DNA from: Streptomyces chryseus
GTDB taxonomy: Bacteria; Actinomycetota; Actinomycetes; Streptomycetales; Streptomycetaceae
DNA: 64,000 nt
Direction of reading: 5' to 3'
NCBI RefSeq assembly: GCF_014650755.1
Contig: NZ_BMVO01000001.1
Span: 248,001-312,000, forward strand
Positions within the stretch are counted from its first letter, which is position 1, and every line of letters starts with the position of its first letter. Of this stretch, positions 37,291-44,308 are shown one piece after another. Under the pieces are notes generated by a model. The model made no database searches, was not told the DNA's origin, and saw only the letters and a program-made list of their open reading frames with translations. The translations under genes were made by a program, and so were the position numbers.

Positions 37291-38991
37291 CTAGGCGGCC
37301 GCGCTGCGGCTGCCTCCGGCGCCACGGCGTCCACGTCCACGCCCGCCCTGCGCCCGCTCACCCGGCGCACCGGCGCGAGCGCCGCCCTGCGTCCGCGCAC
37401 CACCGGCGCCCTGGCCGCGGCCACCGCGGCCACCGCCGGCACCGGCGCCCGCGCCGCCCTGGGCACGCTCGCCCTGGGCGCGGCCGCCGCCCTGCGTACG
37501 GCCACTGCCGCCCGCACGGGCGCCGTTGCCCGCACTCGCACCGGTCCCGGCGCCGCCGCGCCCCGCGCCGCCGCCACGGCCGCCGGCGCCCTGCGGGCGC
37601 CGCTTCGGCTTCGCGGAAGCCTGCTGCTGCTGGGGGACCTCGATCACGATGGCGACGCCCGAGGGCTCGCGCGCACCGGTGATCCGGGTGAGCTCGTCGT
37701 CGCTGGACTTGACCCGCGCGGTCTGCGGGACGATGCCGGCGGCCGACATGAGCTGCGTCATCTCGCGCTTCTCGTCGGGGAGCACCAGCGTGACGACGCT
37801 GCCGGACTCGCCCGCGCGGGCGGTACGGCCGCCGCGGTGCAGGTAGTCCTTGTGGTCGGTCGGCGGGTCGACGTTGACGACCAGGTCGAGGTCGTCGACG
37901 TGGATGCCGCGCGCCGCCACGTTGGTCGCCACCAGCGCGGTGACCTGACCGGTCTTGAACTGGTCGAGTGTGCGGTTGCGCTGCGGCTGCGAACGGCCGC
38001 CGTGCAGCGCCGCCGCGTGCACACCGCTGGCCAGCAGCCGCTTGGCGAAGCGGTCCGCCGCGCGCTTGGTGTCCACGAAGAGGATCACGCGGCCGTCGCG
38101 GGCGGCGATGCGCGTGGCGACGGCCTTCTTGTCGGTCTCGTCGGCGACGTACAGCACGTGGTGCTCCATCGTCGTCACCGCGCCCGCCGACGGGTCGACG
38201 GAGTGGACGACCGGATCGGTGAGGAACATCCGTACGAGCCGGTCGACGTTGCGGTCGAGCGTCGCCGAGAACAGCATCCGCTGCCCGTCCGGCTCGACCT
38301 GCTTCAGCAGCGCCGTGACCTGCGGGAGGAAGCCCATGTCGGCCATCTGGTCGGCCTCGTCCAGGACCGTGATGGACACCTGGCCGAGGTCCGCGTCGCC
38401 GCGCTCGATGAGGTCCTTGAGCCGGCCGGGGGTGGCGACGAGCACCTCGGCGCCGCGGCGCAGCGTGTTCGCCTGCTTGGTGATCGACATGCCGCCGACG
38501 ACCGTGGCCATGCGCAGGTTCACGGCCGTGGCGTACGGCGTGAGCGCGTCGGTGACCTGCTGTGCGAGCTCGCGGGTGGGGACCAGGACCAGGGCGAGCG
38601 GTGCGCGGGGCTCGGAGCGGCGGCCCGCGGTGCGGGCCAGCAGCGCGAGGCCGAAGGCGAGGGTCTTGCCGGAGCCGGTACGGCCGCGGCCGAGGATGTC
38701 ACGGCCCGCGAGGGAGTTCGGCAGGGTCGCGCCCTGAATGGGGAAGGGCTCGGTCACGCCCTGGGCCGCCAGGGTCTTGAGCAGTGCCACGGGCATGTCG
38801 AGAGCGGCGAAGGCCTCGACGGCCGGCAGCGCCGGGGTGATGGTCTCCGGCATCGCGAATTCACCCTGCACGGGGGTGGCCCGGCGGGCGGGTCCCTTTG
38901 CGGGGGCCTTGCCGCGCGGGGCCTGCGCGGAGCGATTGCGGGCGGGGCGCGCGGAGCGGGTGGTGGCGGCGGGGCGGTCGGAGCGGGTCAT
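37291..38991 (-). CDS. DEAD-box RNA helicase with Gly/Arg-rich tail
   Basis: A 566-residue ATP-dependent RNA helicase. Seen in order: an upstream FAALDMP and PFPIQGATLP (Q motif), GRTGSGKT (motif I), PTRELAQQ, TPGR, DEAD in VLDEADQMADMGF, SAT, a second RecA domain with VATNVAARGIHVDDLDLVVN, and HRGGRTARAG (motif VI, with G where HRIGR is more common). Residues ~465-566 are a Gly/Arg/Gln/Ala-rich tail with many RGG-like blocks, probably for unspecific RNA binding. It follows the cold-shock gene on the same strand after a hairpin; both would act on RNA structure at low temperature. Ribosome site AGGAAGG precedes the ATG. Confidence 0.94.
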   Translation of the reverse strand: MTRSDRPAATTRSARPARNRSAQAPRGKAPAKGPARRATPVQGEFAMPETITPALPAVEAFAALDMPVALLKTLAAQGVTEPFPIQGATLPNSLAGRDILGRGRTGSGKTLAFGLALLARTAGRRSEPRAPLALVLVPTRELAQQVTDALTPYATAVNLRMATVVGGMSITKQANTLRRGAEVLVATPGRLKDLIERGDADLGQVSITVLDEADQMADMGFLPQVTALLKQVEPDGQRMLFSATLDRNVDRLVRMFLTDPVVHSVDPSAGAVTTMEHHVLYVADETDKKAVATRIAARDGRVILFVDTKRAADRFAKRLLASGVHAAALHGGRSQPQRNRTLDQFKTGQVTALVATNVAARGIHVDDLDLVVNVDPPTDHKDYLHRGGRTARAGESGSVVTLVLPDEKREMTQLMSAAGIVPQTARVKSSDDELTRITGAREPSGVAIVIEVPQQQQASAKPKRRPQGAGGRGGGAGRGGAGTGASAGNGARAGGSGRTQGGGRAQGERAQGGAGAGAGGGRGGRGQGAGGARTQGGARAGAPGERAQGGRGRGRRGAGGSRSAAA

Positions 38992-39021
38992 TCAGGTTTT
39001 GCCTTCCTGGGAACAAGCACA

Positions 39022-39058
39022 AGCCGGGGCCCGCACCTTCACGGTGCGGGCCCCGGCT
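39022..39058 (-). terminator. Terminator or attenuator between csp and helicase genes
   Basis: A perfect 16-bp stem (39022-39037 with 39043-39058) and a five-base loop lie 22 bp after the csp stop on the minus strand and about 30 bp before the helicase start. It may end most csp transcripts while allowing some readthrough into the helicase gene. Confidence 0.82.
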
Positions 39059-39080
39059 GGCGAGGTATCGCGTCGGCGAA

Positions 39081-39284
39081 TTAGGCCGGGACGATGTTCT
39101 CCGCCTGCGGGCCCTTCTGGCCCTGCGTGACGTCGAAGGAGACCTTCTGGCCCTCCTGGAGCTCACGGAAGCCCTGGGTGGCGATGTTGGAGTAGTGGGC
39201 GAAGACGTCAGCGCCGCCGCCGTCCTGCTCGATGAAGCCGAAGCCCTTTTCCGAGTTGAACCACTTCACGGTTCCAGTAGCCAT
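39081..39284 (-). CDS. Cold-shock domain protein
   Basis: A 67-residue CspA-type OB-fold protein with the RNA-binding motifs KGFGFI (RNP1) and DVFAHY (RNP2), starting [14 protein letters not shown]. It binds single-stranded RNA and DNA and is expected to melt mRNA structure. AGGAGA lies seven bases before the ATG. Its upstream region (39285-39460) is clearly more AT-rich than the rest of the window and contains a conserved-looking stem-loop, as expected for a structured cold-shock leader. Confidence 0.95.
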   Translation of the reverse strand: MATGTVKWFNSEKGFGFIEQDGGGADVFAHYSNIATQGFRELQEGQKVSFDVTQGQKGPQAENIVPA

Positions 39285-39381
39285 GTCATTCTCCTAAAAA
39301 ACTGGGGCAGATCCGGAAATCCGCACTTCACGGATTCCACGTCGCCGCAATGAGCCCCATCCGGAGAACCGGAAAACAAAA

Positions 39382-39412
39382 TGCGCCTGAGGAAGCATTC
39401 CCGTCAGGCGCA
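39382..39412 (-). promoter_or_regulatory. Stem-loop in the csp 5' leader
   Basis: TGCGCCTGA (39382-39390) pairs perfectly with TCAGGCGCA (39404-39412) around a 13-base loop, roughly 100-130 bases upstream of the csp ATG. It probably lies in the untranslated leader and may be a temperature- or Csp-responsive element. A promoter was looked for further upstream; a TAGAGT (minus strand, 39457-39452) is present without a good -35. Confidence 0.5.
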
Positions 39413-39527
39413 CATAATGTTTATGGGTACCAAAACTGCAACTCGTCCACTCTAACACGATGCCGCCGGAGCACCACCCCTCGACGCCGAGAAGATCGTC
39501 GAACGGTCACGGACCCCGTCCGCGCCG

Positions 39528-40685
39528 TCACACGCGTTCGATGATCGTGACGTTCGCCTGGCCGCCGCCCTCGCACATCGTCTGGAGCCCGAACCGGCCT
39601 CCTGTCCGCTCCAGTTCGTGCAGCAGCGTCGTCATCAGCTTGACGCCGGTCGCCCCGAGGGGGTGGCCCAGGGCGATCGCGCCGCCGTTGACGTTCACCC
39701 GGGCGGGGTCGGCCCCCGTCTCCTTCAGCCACGCCAGCACGACGGGTGCGAACGCCTCGTTGATCTCGACCAGGTCGATGTCGTCGATCGCCAGGCCGGC
39801 CTTCTTCAGCGCGTACGCCGTGGCGGGTATCGGCGCGGACAGCATCCGGATCGGGTCCTCGCCGCGCACGGACAGGTGGTGGACGCGGGCCCGCGGCGTC
39901 AGCCCGTGTTCCGCGACCGCCCGTTCGGAGGCGATCAGCAGCGCCGCGGCCCCGTCCGAGACCTGCGACGAGCACGCCGCCGTGATCGTGCCGCCCTCCA
40001 CCACCGGTTTGAGTGCCGCCATCTTCGCCAGGGTGGTGTCGCGGCGCGGCCCCTCGTCGGCCGTCACGTCCCCGTACGCCACCGTCTCGGGCCCGAAGCG
40101 CCCCTCGTCGATCGCGTGCAGGGCCCTCCGGTGCGAGCGGAGCGCGTACTCCTCCATGTCGGGCCGCGAGATGCCCCACTTCTCGGCGATCAGCTGCGCC
40201 CCGTGGAACTGGTTCACCGGCAGTGCGCCGTACCGCGCCCGCCAGCCCTCCGAACCCGCGAACGGGCCTTCCGTGAGCCCCAGGGGCTCCGCCGCCTGCC
40301 GGGACGCGAAGGCGATCGGGATCCGCGTCATGTTCTGGACGCCGCCGGCGACCACCAGGTCCTGTGTGCCGGACAGCACGCCCTGCGCCGCGAAGTGCAC
40401 GGCCTGCTGTGACGACCCGCACTGGCGGTCGACGGTGACCCCGGGCACCTCCTCGGGCAGTCCCGCCGCGAGCCACGCCGTACGGGCGATGTCTCCGGCC
40501 TGCGGCCCCACCGCGTCCAGGCAGCCGAACACGACGTCCTCGACCGCCGACGGGTCGATGCCGGAGCGCGAGACGAGGGCCTTCAGGACGTGCGCCCCCA
40601 GGTCGGCGGGGTGAACGGCCGCGAGGCCTCCACCGCGCCGGCCGACGGGGGTCCGTACCGCTTCGACGATGTAGGCCTCGGCCAT
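39528..40685 (-). CDS. fadA6: Acetyl-CoA acyltransferase (thiolase), FadA6-like
   Basis: A 385-residue thiolase: Cys89 in DRQCGSSQQ is the acyl-accepting nucleophile, GHPLGATG carries the catalytic His and CEGGGQANVTII the second Cys. Other conserved segments are EAVRTPVGRRGG and EINEAFAPVVLAWLKE. It cleaves a beta-ketoacyl-CoA with free CoA. It is the last gene of the right minus-strand unit, 40 bp after the KstR2-like gene, the same adjacency as fadA6-kstR2 in M. tuberculosis, where FadA6 acts late in HIP breakdown. The steroid-specific role is inferred from that context. Confidence 0.88.
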   Translation of the reverse strand: MAEAYIVEAVRTPVGRRGGGLAAVHPADLGAHVLKALVSRSGIDPSAVEDVVFGCLDAVGPQAGDIARTAWLAAGLPEEVPGVTVDRQCGSSQQAVHFAAQGVLSGTQDLVVAGGVQNMTRIPIAFASRQAAEPLGLTEGPFAGSEGWRARYGALPVNQFHGAQLIAEKWGISRPDMEEYALRSHRRALHAIDEGRFGPETVAYGDVTADEGPRRDTTLAKMAALKPVVEGGTITAACSSQVSDGAAALLIASERAVAEHGLTPRARVHHLSVRGEDPIRMLSAPIPATAYALKKAGLAIDDIDLVEINEAFAPVVLAWLKETGADPARVNVNGGAIALGHPLGATGVKLMTTLLHELERTGGRFGLQTMCEGGGQANVTIIERV

Positions 40686-40725
40686 GACTGCTGCTCCTTC
40701 GTATGACGAACGTCGGACAAGCGGT

Positions 40726-41337
40726 TCACGTACGCAGAGCGATGCCGTCCAGGACCATGGACAGGTACTGGCGGGCGATCTCCTCGGGGCTGTGCAGGCC
40801 GCCGGGCCGGTACCAGGACGCGGCGACCCAGACGGTGTCGCGGACGAAGCGGTAGGTGAGCCGGATGTCGAGGTCGGCCCGGAAGACGCGCGCCTGCACC
40901 CCGCGCTCCAGGGTTCCCAGCCACGCCTTCTCGAACTTCTGCTGCGAGTCGGCGAGGTAGTGGAAGCGCGGCTGTGCGGACAGGTGCCTCGACTCCTTCT
41001 GGTAGATCGCGACGGCGGCGCGGTGCCGGTCGATCTCCCTGAACGACTCGGTGACGAGCGCCTCGATGGTCTCCCGCGGCCCGAGTCCGGCGGCGAGCAC
41101 GGCGTCGTACCCCTCCCACAGCTCGTCGAGGAACGTGGACAGGATCTCGTCGAGCATCGATTCCTTGGAATCGAAGTGGTAGTAGAGGCTGCCGGCGAGC
41201 ATGCCCGCCGCGTCCGCGATCTTCCGGACGGTCGTGGCGTTGTAGCCCTGGGCGGCGAAGACCTCGGCTGCCGTGCCGAGGAGTTCGCGCCGCCGCTCGG
41301 GCGAGGCGGTCACCTGGTTCTTCTTCTTGTTGGGCAC
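40726..41337 (-). CDS. kstR2: TetR-family repressor, KstR2-like
   Basis: A 203-residue TetR-family protein. The N-terminal HTH is RRRELLGTAAEVFAAQGYNATTVRKIADAAGMLAGSLYYHFDSKESML; the C-terminal helical domain would bind a CoA-ester effector. Length and neighbours (FadA6 downstream, IpdF upstream) match KstR2, which represses HIP catabolism genes and is released by HIP-CoA. It lies 30 bp after the ipdF-like gene, so it would be autoregulated through the operator at 42191-42207. TetR repressors bind palindromes such as the two found at both divergent promoters of the cluster. Confidence 0.85.
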   Translation of the reverse strand: MPNKKKNQVTASPERRRELLGTAAEVFAAQGYNATTVRKIADAAGMLAGSLYYHFDSKESMLDEILSTFLDELWEGYDAVLAAGLGPRETIEALVTESFREIDRHRAAVAIYQKESRHLSAQPRFHYLADSQQKFEKAWLGTLERGVQARVFRADLDIRLTYRFVRDTVWVAASWYRPGGLHSPEEIARQYLSMVLDGIALRT

Positions 41338-41367
41338 GCTGCCATTGTCCGCCCGGGGACGGCCTTG

Positions 41368-42174
41368 CTAGGCACGGCGGCTGCTGACCGAGACCGTCTC
41401 GCCGGTCATGTACGAGGAGTAGCCGCTCGCCAGGAAGACGACGACGTTCGCGACCTCCCAGGGCTCGGCGTACCGCCCGAACGCCTCACGCCCGGTGAGT
41501 TCCGCGAGCAGCTCGGCGGAGGTCACCTTCACCAGGTGCGGGTGCATGGCGAGGCTGGGCGCGACGGCGTTCACGCGCACGCCGTACGCCGCCGCCTCGA
41601 CCGCCGCGCACCGGGTGAGCGCCATGACGCCCGCCTTGGCGGCGGCGTAGTGGGCCTGGCCGCTCTGGGCGCGCCAGCCGACGACGGAGGCGTTGTTGAC
41701 GACGACGCCGCCCCGGCCGGCCGCCTTCATGACACGCAGGGCCGCACGGGTGCAGCGGAACGTGCCGTTCAGTGTTACGTCGATGACTTGGGACCACTGT
41801 TCGTCGCTCATGTCGACGAGCTCGGCCGTGCCGCCGAGACCGGCGTTGTTGAAGACGATGTCCAGGCCGCCGTGTTCCCGTACGGCGAGGTCGAAGAGGG
41901 CCCGCACCTGGGCCTCTTCGGTGACGTCGCACGGCAGGGAGGCGACGTTCCCGGCGCCGAACTCCCCGGCGAGCGCCTCTTCGGTCTCCTTCAGGCGGCG
42001 TGCGTGCGCGTCGCCCAGGAGGACGCGCGCCCCCTCCTCCAGGAACCGCCGTGCCGTGGCGCCGCCGATGCCGGCGCCGGCGGCGGCGGTGACGACGGCC
42101 GTACGGCCCTTGAGCAGACCGTGCCCGGGAACGTAGGCGGGGCGTGGGGCGCGGGACTCCTCGACGCTGCTCAT
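41368..42174 (-). CDS. ipdF: SDR-family oxidoreductase, IpdF-like
   Basis: A 268-residue short-chain dehydrogenase: TAAAGAGIGGATARRF in the cofactor site (an A replaces the usual first G), VFNNAGLGG, catalytic Ser in VNNASVVGWR, YAAAK, and the C-terminal YMTGETVSVSSRRA. The GDAHARR segment follows the second strand. It is the first gene of the right minus-strand unit and starts 16 bp from the operator. In mycobacteria the gene at this position is ipdF, whose product reduces the HIP-CoA ketone. Assigned by synteny; many SDRs look alike. Confidence 0.8.
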   Translation of the reverse strand: MSSVEESRAPRPAYVPGHGLLKGRTAVVTAAAGAGIGGATARRFLEEGARVLLGDAHARRLKETEEALAGEFGAGNVASLPCDVTEEAQVRALFDLAVREHGGLDIVFNNAGLGGTAELVDMSDEQWSQVIDVTLNGTFRCTRAALRVMKAAGRGGVVVNNASVVGWRAQSGQAHYAAAKAGVMALTRCAAVEAAAYGVRVNAVAPSLAMHPHLVKVTSAELLAELTGREAFGRYAEPWEVANVVVFLASGYSSYMTGETVSVSSRRA

Positions 42175-42190
42175 GGCCGTACGTTAACCT

Positions 42191-42207
42191 ACCAAACACT
42201 TGTTAGG
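42191..42207. promoter_or_regulatory. KstR2-like operator, right copy
   Basis: ACCAAACACTTGTTAGG lies between the divergent ipdF-like and enoyl-CoA hydratase genes, six bases before the latter's ATG. Its first 14 bases match the KstR2 consensus AnCAAGnnCTTGnT at every defined position except one. Sixteen of 17 bases equal the minus strand of the left operator. Confidence 0.75.
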
Positions 42208-42212
42208 GAAGG

Positions 42213-43163
42213 ATGAGCCTGATGCCCACGCCCGCCGCCCACGAGCCACCCGCCCACGAACCTTCCGTGCGGCACCAGCCGTCCGTGCCGCACGAGCCAC
42301 CTGTGCTGCGGGAACCGCCCGTCCCGGACGAACCACCCGTGCTCTACGAGCGGCGCGGGACCCTCGCGTACGTCACGCTCAACCGGCCGCGCTACCGCAA
42401 CGCCCAGAACTCGGCGATGACCTACGCCCTGGACGCCGCCTTCTACCGCGCGGCCGAGGACTCCGAGGTGAAGGTGATCGTGCTGGCGGGGGCCGGCGAC
42501 CACTTCAGCGCCGGTCACGACATCGGCACCCCGGAGCGCGACGCCCATCTGCCCTTCGAGCGCCGGGCGGGCCTCTGGTGGGACCACTCCGACAAACAGG
42601 GAGCCGAGTCGCGCTTCGCCCGCGAGTCGGAGGTCTACCTGGGCATGTGCCGCCGCTGGCGCGAACTACCGAAGCCGGTCGTCGCGTCGGTCCACGGCGC
42701 GTGTGTCGCGGGCGGGCTGATGCTCGCGTGGATATGCGATCTGATCGTCGCTTCCGAGGACGCGTTCTTCGCCGATCCGGTGGTGCGGATGGGCATTCCC
42801 GGTGTCGAGTACTTCGCCCACCCGTGGGTGATGCCGCCGAGGATCGCCAAGGAGTTCCTCTACACGGGCGACCGGATGTCCGCGCGCAGGGCGTACGAGG
42901 TGGGCATGGTCAACCGCGTCGTGGAACGCGCCGAACTGGCGGAGCGGACAGCGGAACTGGCGCTTCGGATCGCCCGGATGCCACGCCTGGGACTGGCGCT
43001 CACCAAGCGGGCGGTGAATCAGGCGGAGGACCTCCAGGGCATGCACACCGGCATGGACTCGGTCTTCGGACTGCACCACCTCGCCCACGCCCACAACGCC
43101 GAGACCGCCGCGGACCCGCTCGCCGGGATGGACGTCTCCGCGATGAAGAGGGCGAGCTCCTGA
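42213..43163 (+). CDS. Enoyl-CoA hydratase with N-terminal 6-residue repeats
   Basis: A 316-residue crotonase-fold protein: YVTLNRPRYRNAQNSAM, the oxyanion segment AGAGDHFSAGHDI, VHGACVAGGLMLAWICDLIVASEDAFFADPVVRMGIPG and a C-terminal EDLQGMHTGMDSVFGLHHLAHAHN helix. Residues 1-45 are an unusual Pro/His/Glu-rich head built of six-residue repeats (V-P-H-E-P-P and variants). The ATG at 42213 directly follows the operator; an ATG at 42222 is also in frame. It is the first of three coupled plus-strand genes ending with two acyl-CoA dehydrogenases, so it probably hydrates the product of one of them. Confidence 0.87.
   Translation: MSLMPTPAAHEPPAHEPSVRHQPSVPHEPPVLREPPVPDEPPVLYERRGTLAYVTLNRPRYRNAQNSAMTYALDAAFYRAAEDSEVKVIVLAGAGDHFSAGHDIGTPERDAHLPFERRAGLWWDHSDKQGAESRFARESEVYLGMCRRWRELPKPVVASVHGACVAGGLMLAWICDLIVASEDAFFADPVVRMGIPGVEYFAHPWVMPPRIAKEFLYTGDRMSARRAYEVGMVNRVVERAELAERTAELALRIARMPRLGLALTKRAVNQAEDLQGMHTGMDSVFGLHHLAHAHNAETAADPLAGMDVSAMKRASS
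42267..42338 (+). repeat. 18-bp tandem coding repeat in the hydratase gene
   Basis: Four degenerate 18-bp units starting at 42267, 42285, 42303 and 42321, each beginning GT and ending in a CC-rich codon pair, encode V-x-x-E/Q-P-P/S. Less regular copies extend upstream to about 42240. Confidence 0.75.
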
Positions 43164-44308
43164 TGGATTTGCGGCACACCCCGGAGGAGGACGCCTTCCG
43201 CGAAGAGGCACGGGCGTGGCTGGCGGCGAACGTCCCCGAGCGGCCGCTGCCCTCCCTGGAGACGGAGGAGGGCTTCGCCGCGCACCGCGCGTGGGAGGCG
43301 CGGCTGCACGCGGACCGCTGGTCGGTGGTCGCGTGGCCGCGCGAGTACGGCGGCCGGGGCGTCGACCTCTTCACATGGCTGGTCTTCGAGGAGGAGTACT
43401 TCGCGGCGGGCGCCCCCGGGCGGGTCTCGCAGAACGGCATCAACCTCCTCGCCCCCACGCTCTTCGACCACGCCACCGACGAACAGCGCGCCCGGGTGCT
43501 GCCGTCCATGGCGAGCGGCGAGGCGATCTGGGCGCAGGCGTGGTCCGAGCCGGAGGCGGGGTCGGATCTCGCGTCCCTGAGGTCCCGCGCCGTACGCACG
43601 GACGGGGGGTGGCTGCTGTCCGGGCACAAGACGTGGTCCTCGCGGGCCGCCTTCGCGGACCGGGCGTTCGGGATCTTCCGTACGGACCCGGGCGCGGCGA
43701 CACCGCATCACGGTCTGACGTACCTGATGTTCGACCTGAGAGCGCGGGGGGTCACCGTCCGCCCCATCGGCCGGCTCGACGGCAAGCCCGCCTTCGCGGA
43801 GCTGTTCCTGGACGACGTGTTCGTGCCGGACGAGGACGTCATCGGGGAACCGGGGCAGGGCTGGCGGATCGCGATGTCGATGACCGGGAACGAGCGCGGG
43901 CTGACGCTGCGCTCCCCCGGCCGATTCGTCGCCGCGTCGGAACGGCTCGTACGGCACTGGCGCGCGTCGGCGGATCCGTCGGACACCGCGCTGCGCGACC
44001 GGGTGGCGGACGCCGTCGTGGGCGCGCGCGCTTATCAGCTGTTCACGTACGCCAACGCTTCGCGCTGCGCGGCGGGCGCGTCCATCGGGGCCGAGTCCAG
44101 CCTCAACAAGGTGTTCTGGTCGGACTACGACATCGCTCTGCACGAGACGGCGCTCGATCTGCTGGGTGCGGACGGGGAACTGGCCGACAGCGCGTGGGCC
44201 GAGGGGCACGTGTTCTCGCTCGCCGGACCGATCTACGCGGGAACGAACGAGATCCAGCGCGACATCATCGCCGAGCGGCTGCTCGGCCTGCCGAAGGGCC
44301 GCCGCTGA
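43163..44308 (+). CDS. Acyl-CoA dehydrogenase, FadE30-like
   Basis: A 381-residue acyl-CoA dehydrogenase with MDLRHTPEEDAFREEARAWLAANVPE at the N terminus, the FAD-binding segment WAQAWSEPEAGSDLASL, ITGN-like MSMTGNERGLTLRSPGRF and the C-terminal SLAGPIYAGTNEIQRDIIAERLLGLP. The usual catalytic glutamate of chain-type enzymes (in YEGT) is replaced here by YAGT, so the base must be elsewhere, as in several steroid-ring FadEs. ATG 43163 overlaps the hydratase stop, and its own stop overlaps the next gene. Probably dehydrogenates a HIP-CoA intermediate, perhaps as partner of the smaller FadE that follows. Confidence 0.87.
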   Translation: MDLRHTPEEDAFREEARAWLAANVPERPLPSLETEEGFAAHRAWEARLHADRWSVVAWPREYGGRGVDLFTWLVFEEEYFAAGAPGRVSQNGINLLAPTLFDHATDEQRARVLPSMASGEAIWAQAWSEPEAGSDLASLRSRAVRTDGGWLLSGHKTWSSRAAFADRAFGIFRTDPGAATPHHGLTYLMFDLRARGVTVRPIGRLDGKPAFAELFLDDVFVPDEDVIGEPGQGWRIAMSMTGNERGLTLRSPGRFVAASERLVRHWRASADPSDTALRDRVADAVVGARAYQLFTYANASRCAAGASIGAESSLNKVFWSDYDIALHETALDLLGADGELADSAWAEGHVFSLAGPIYAGTNEIQRDIIAERLLGLPKGRR

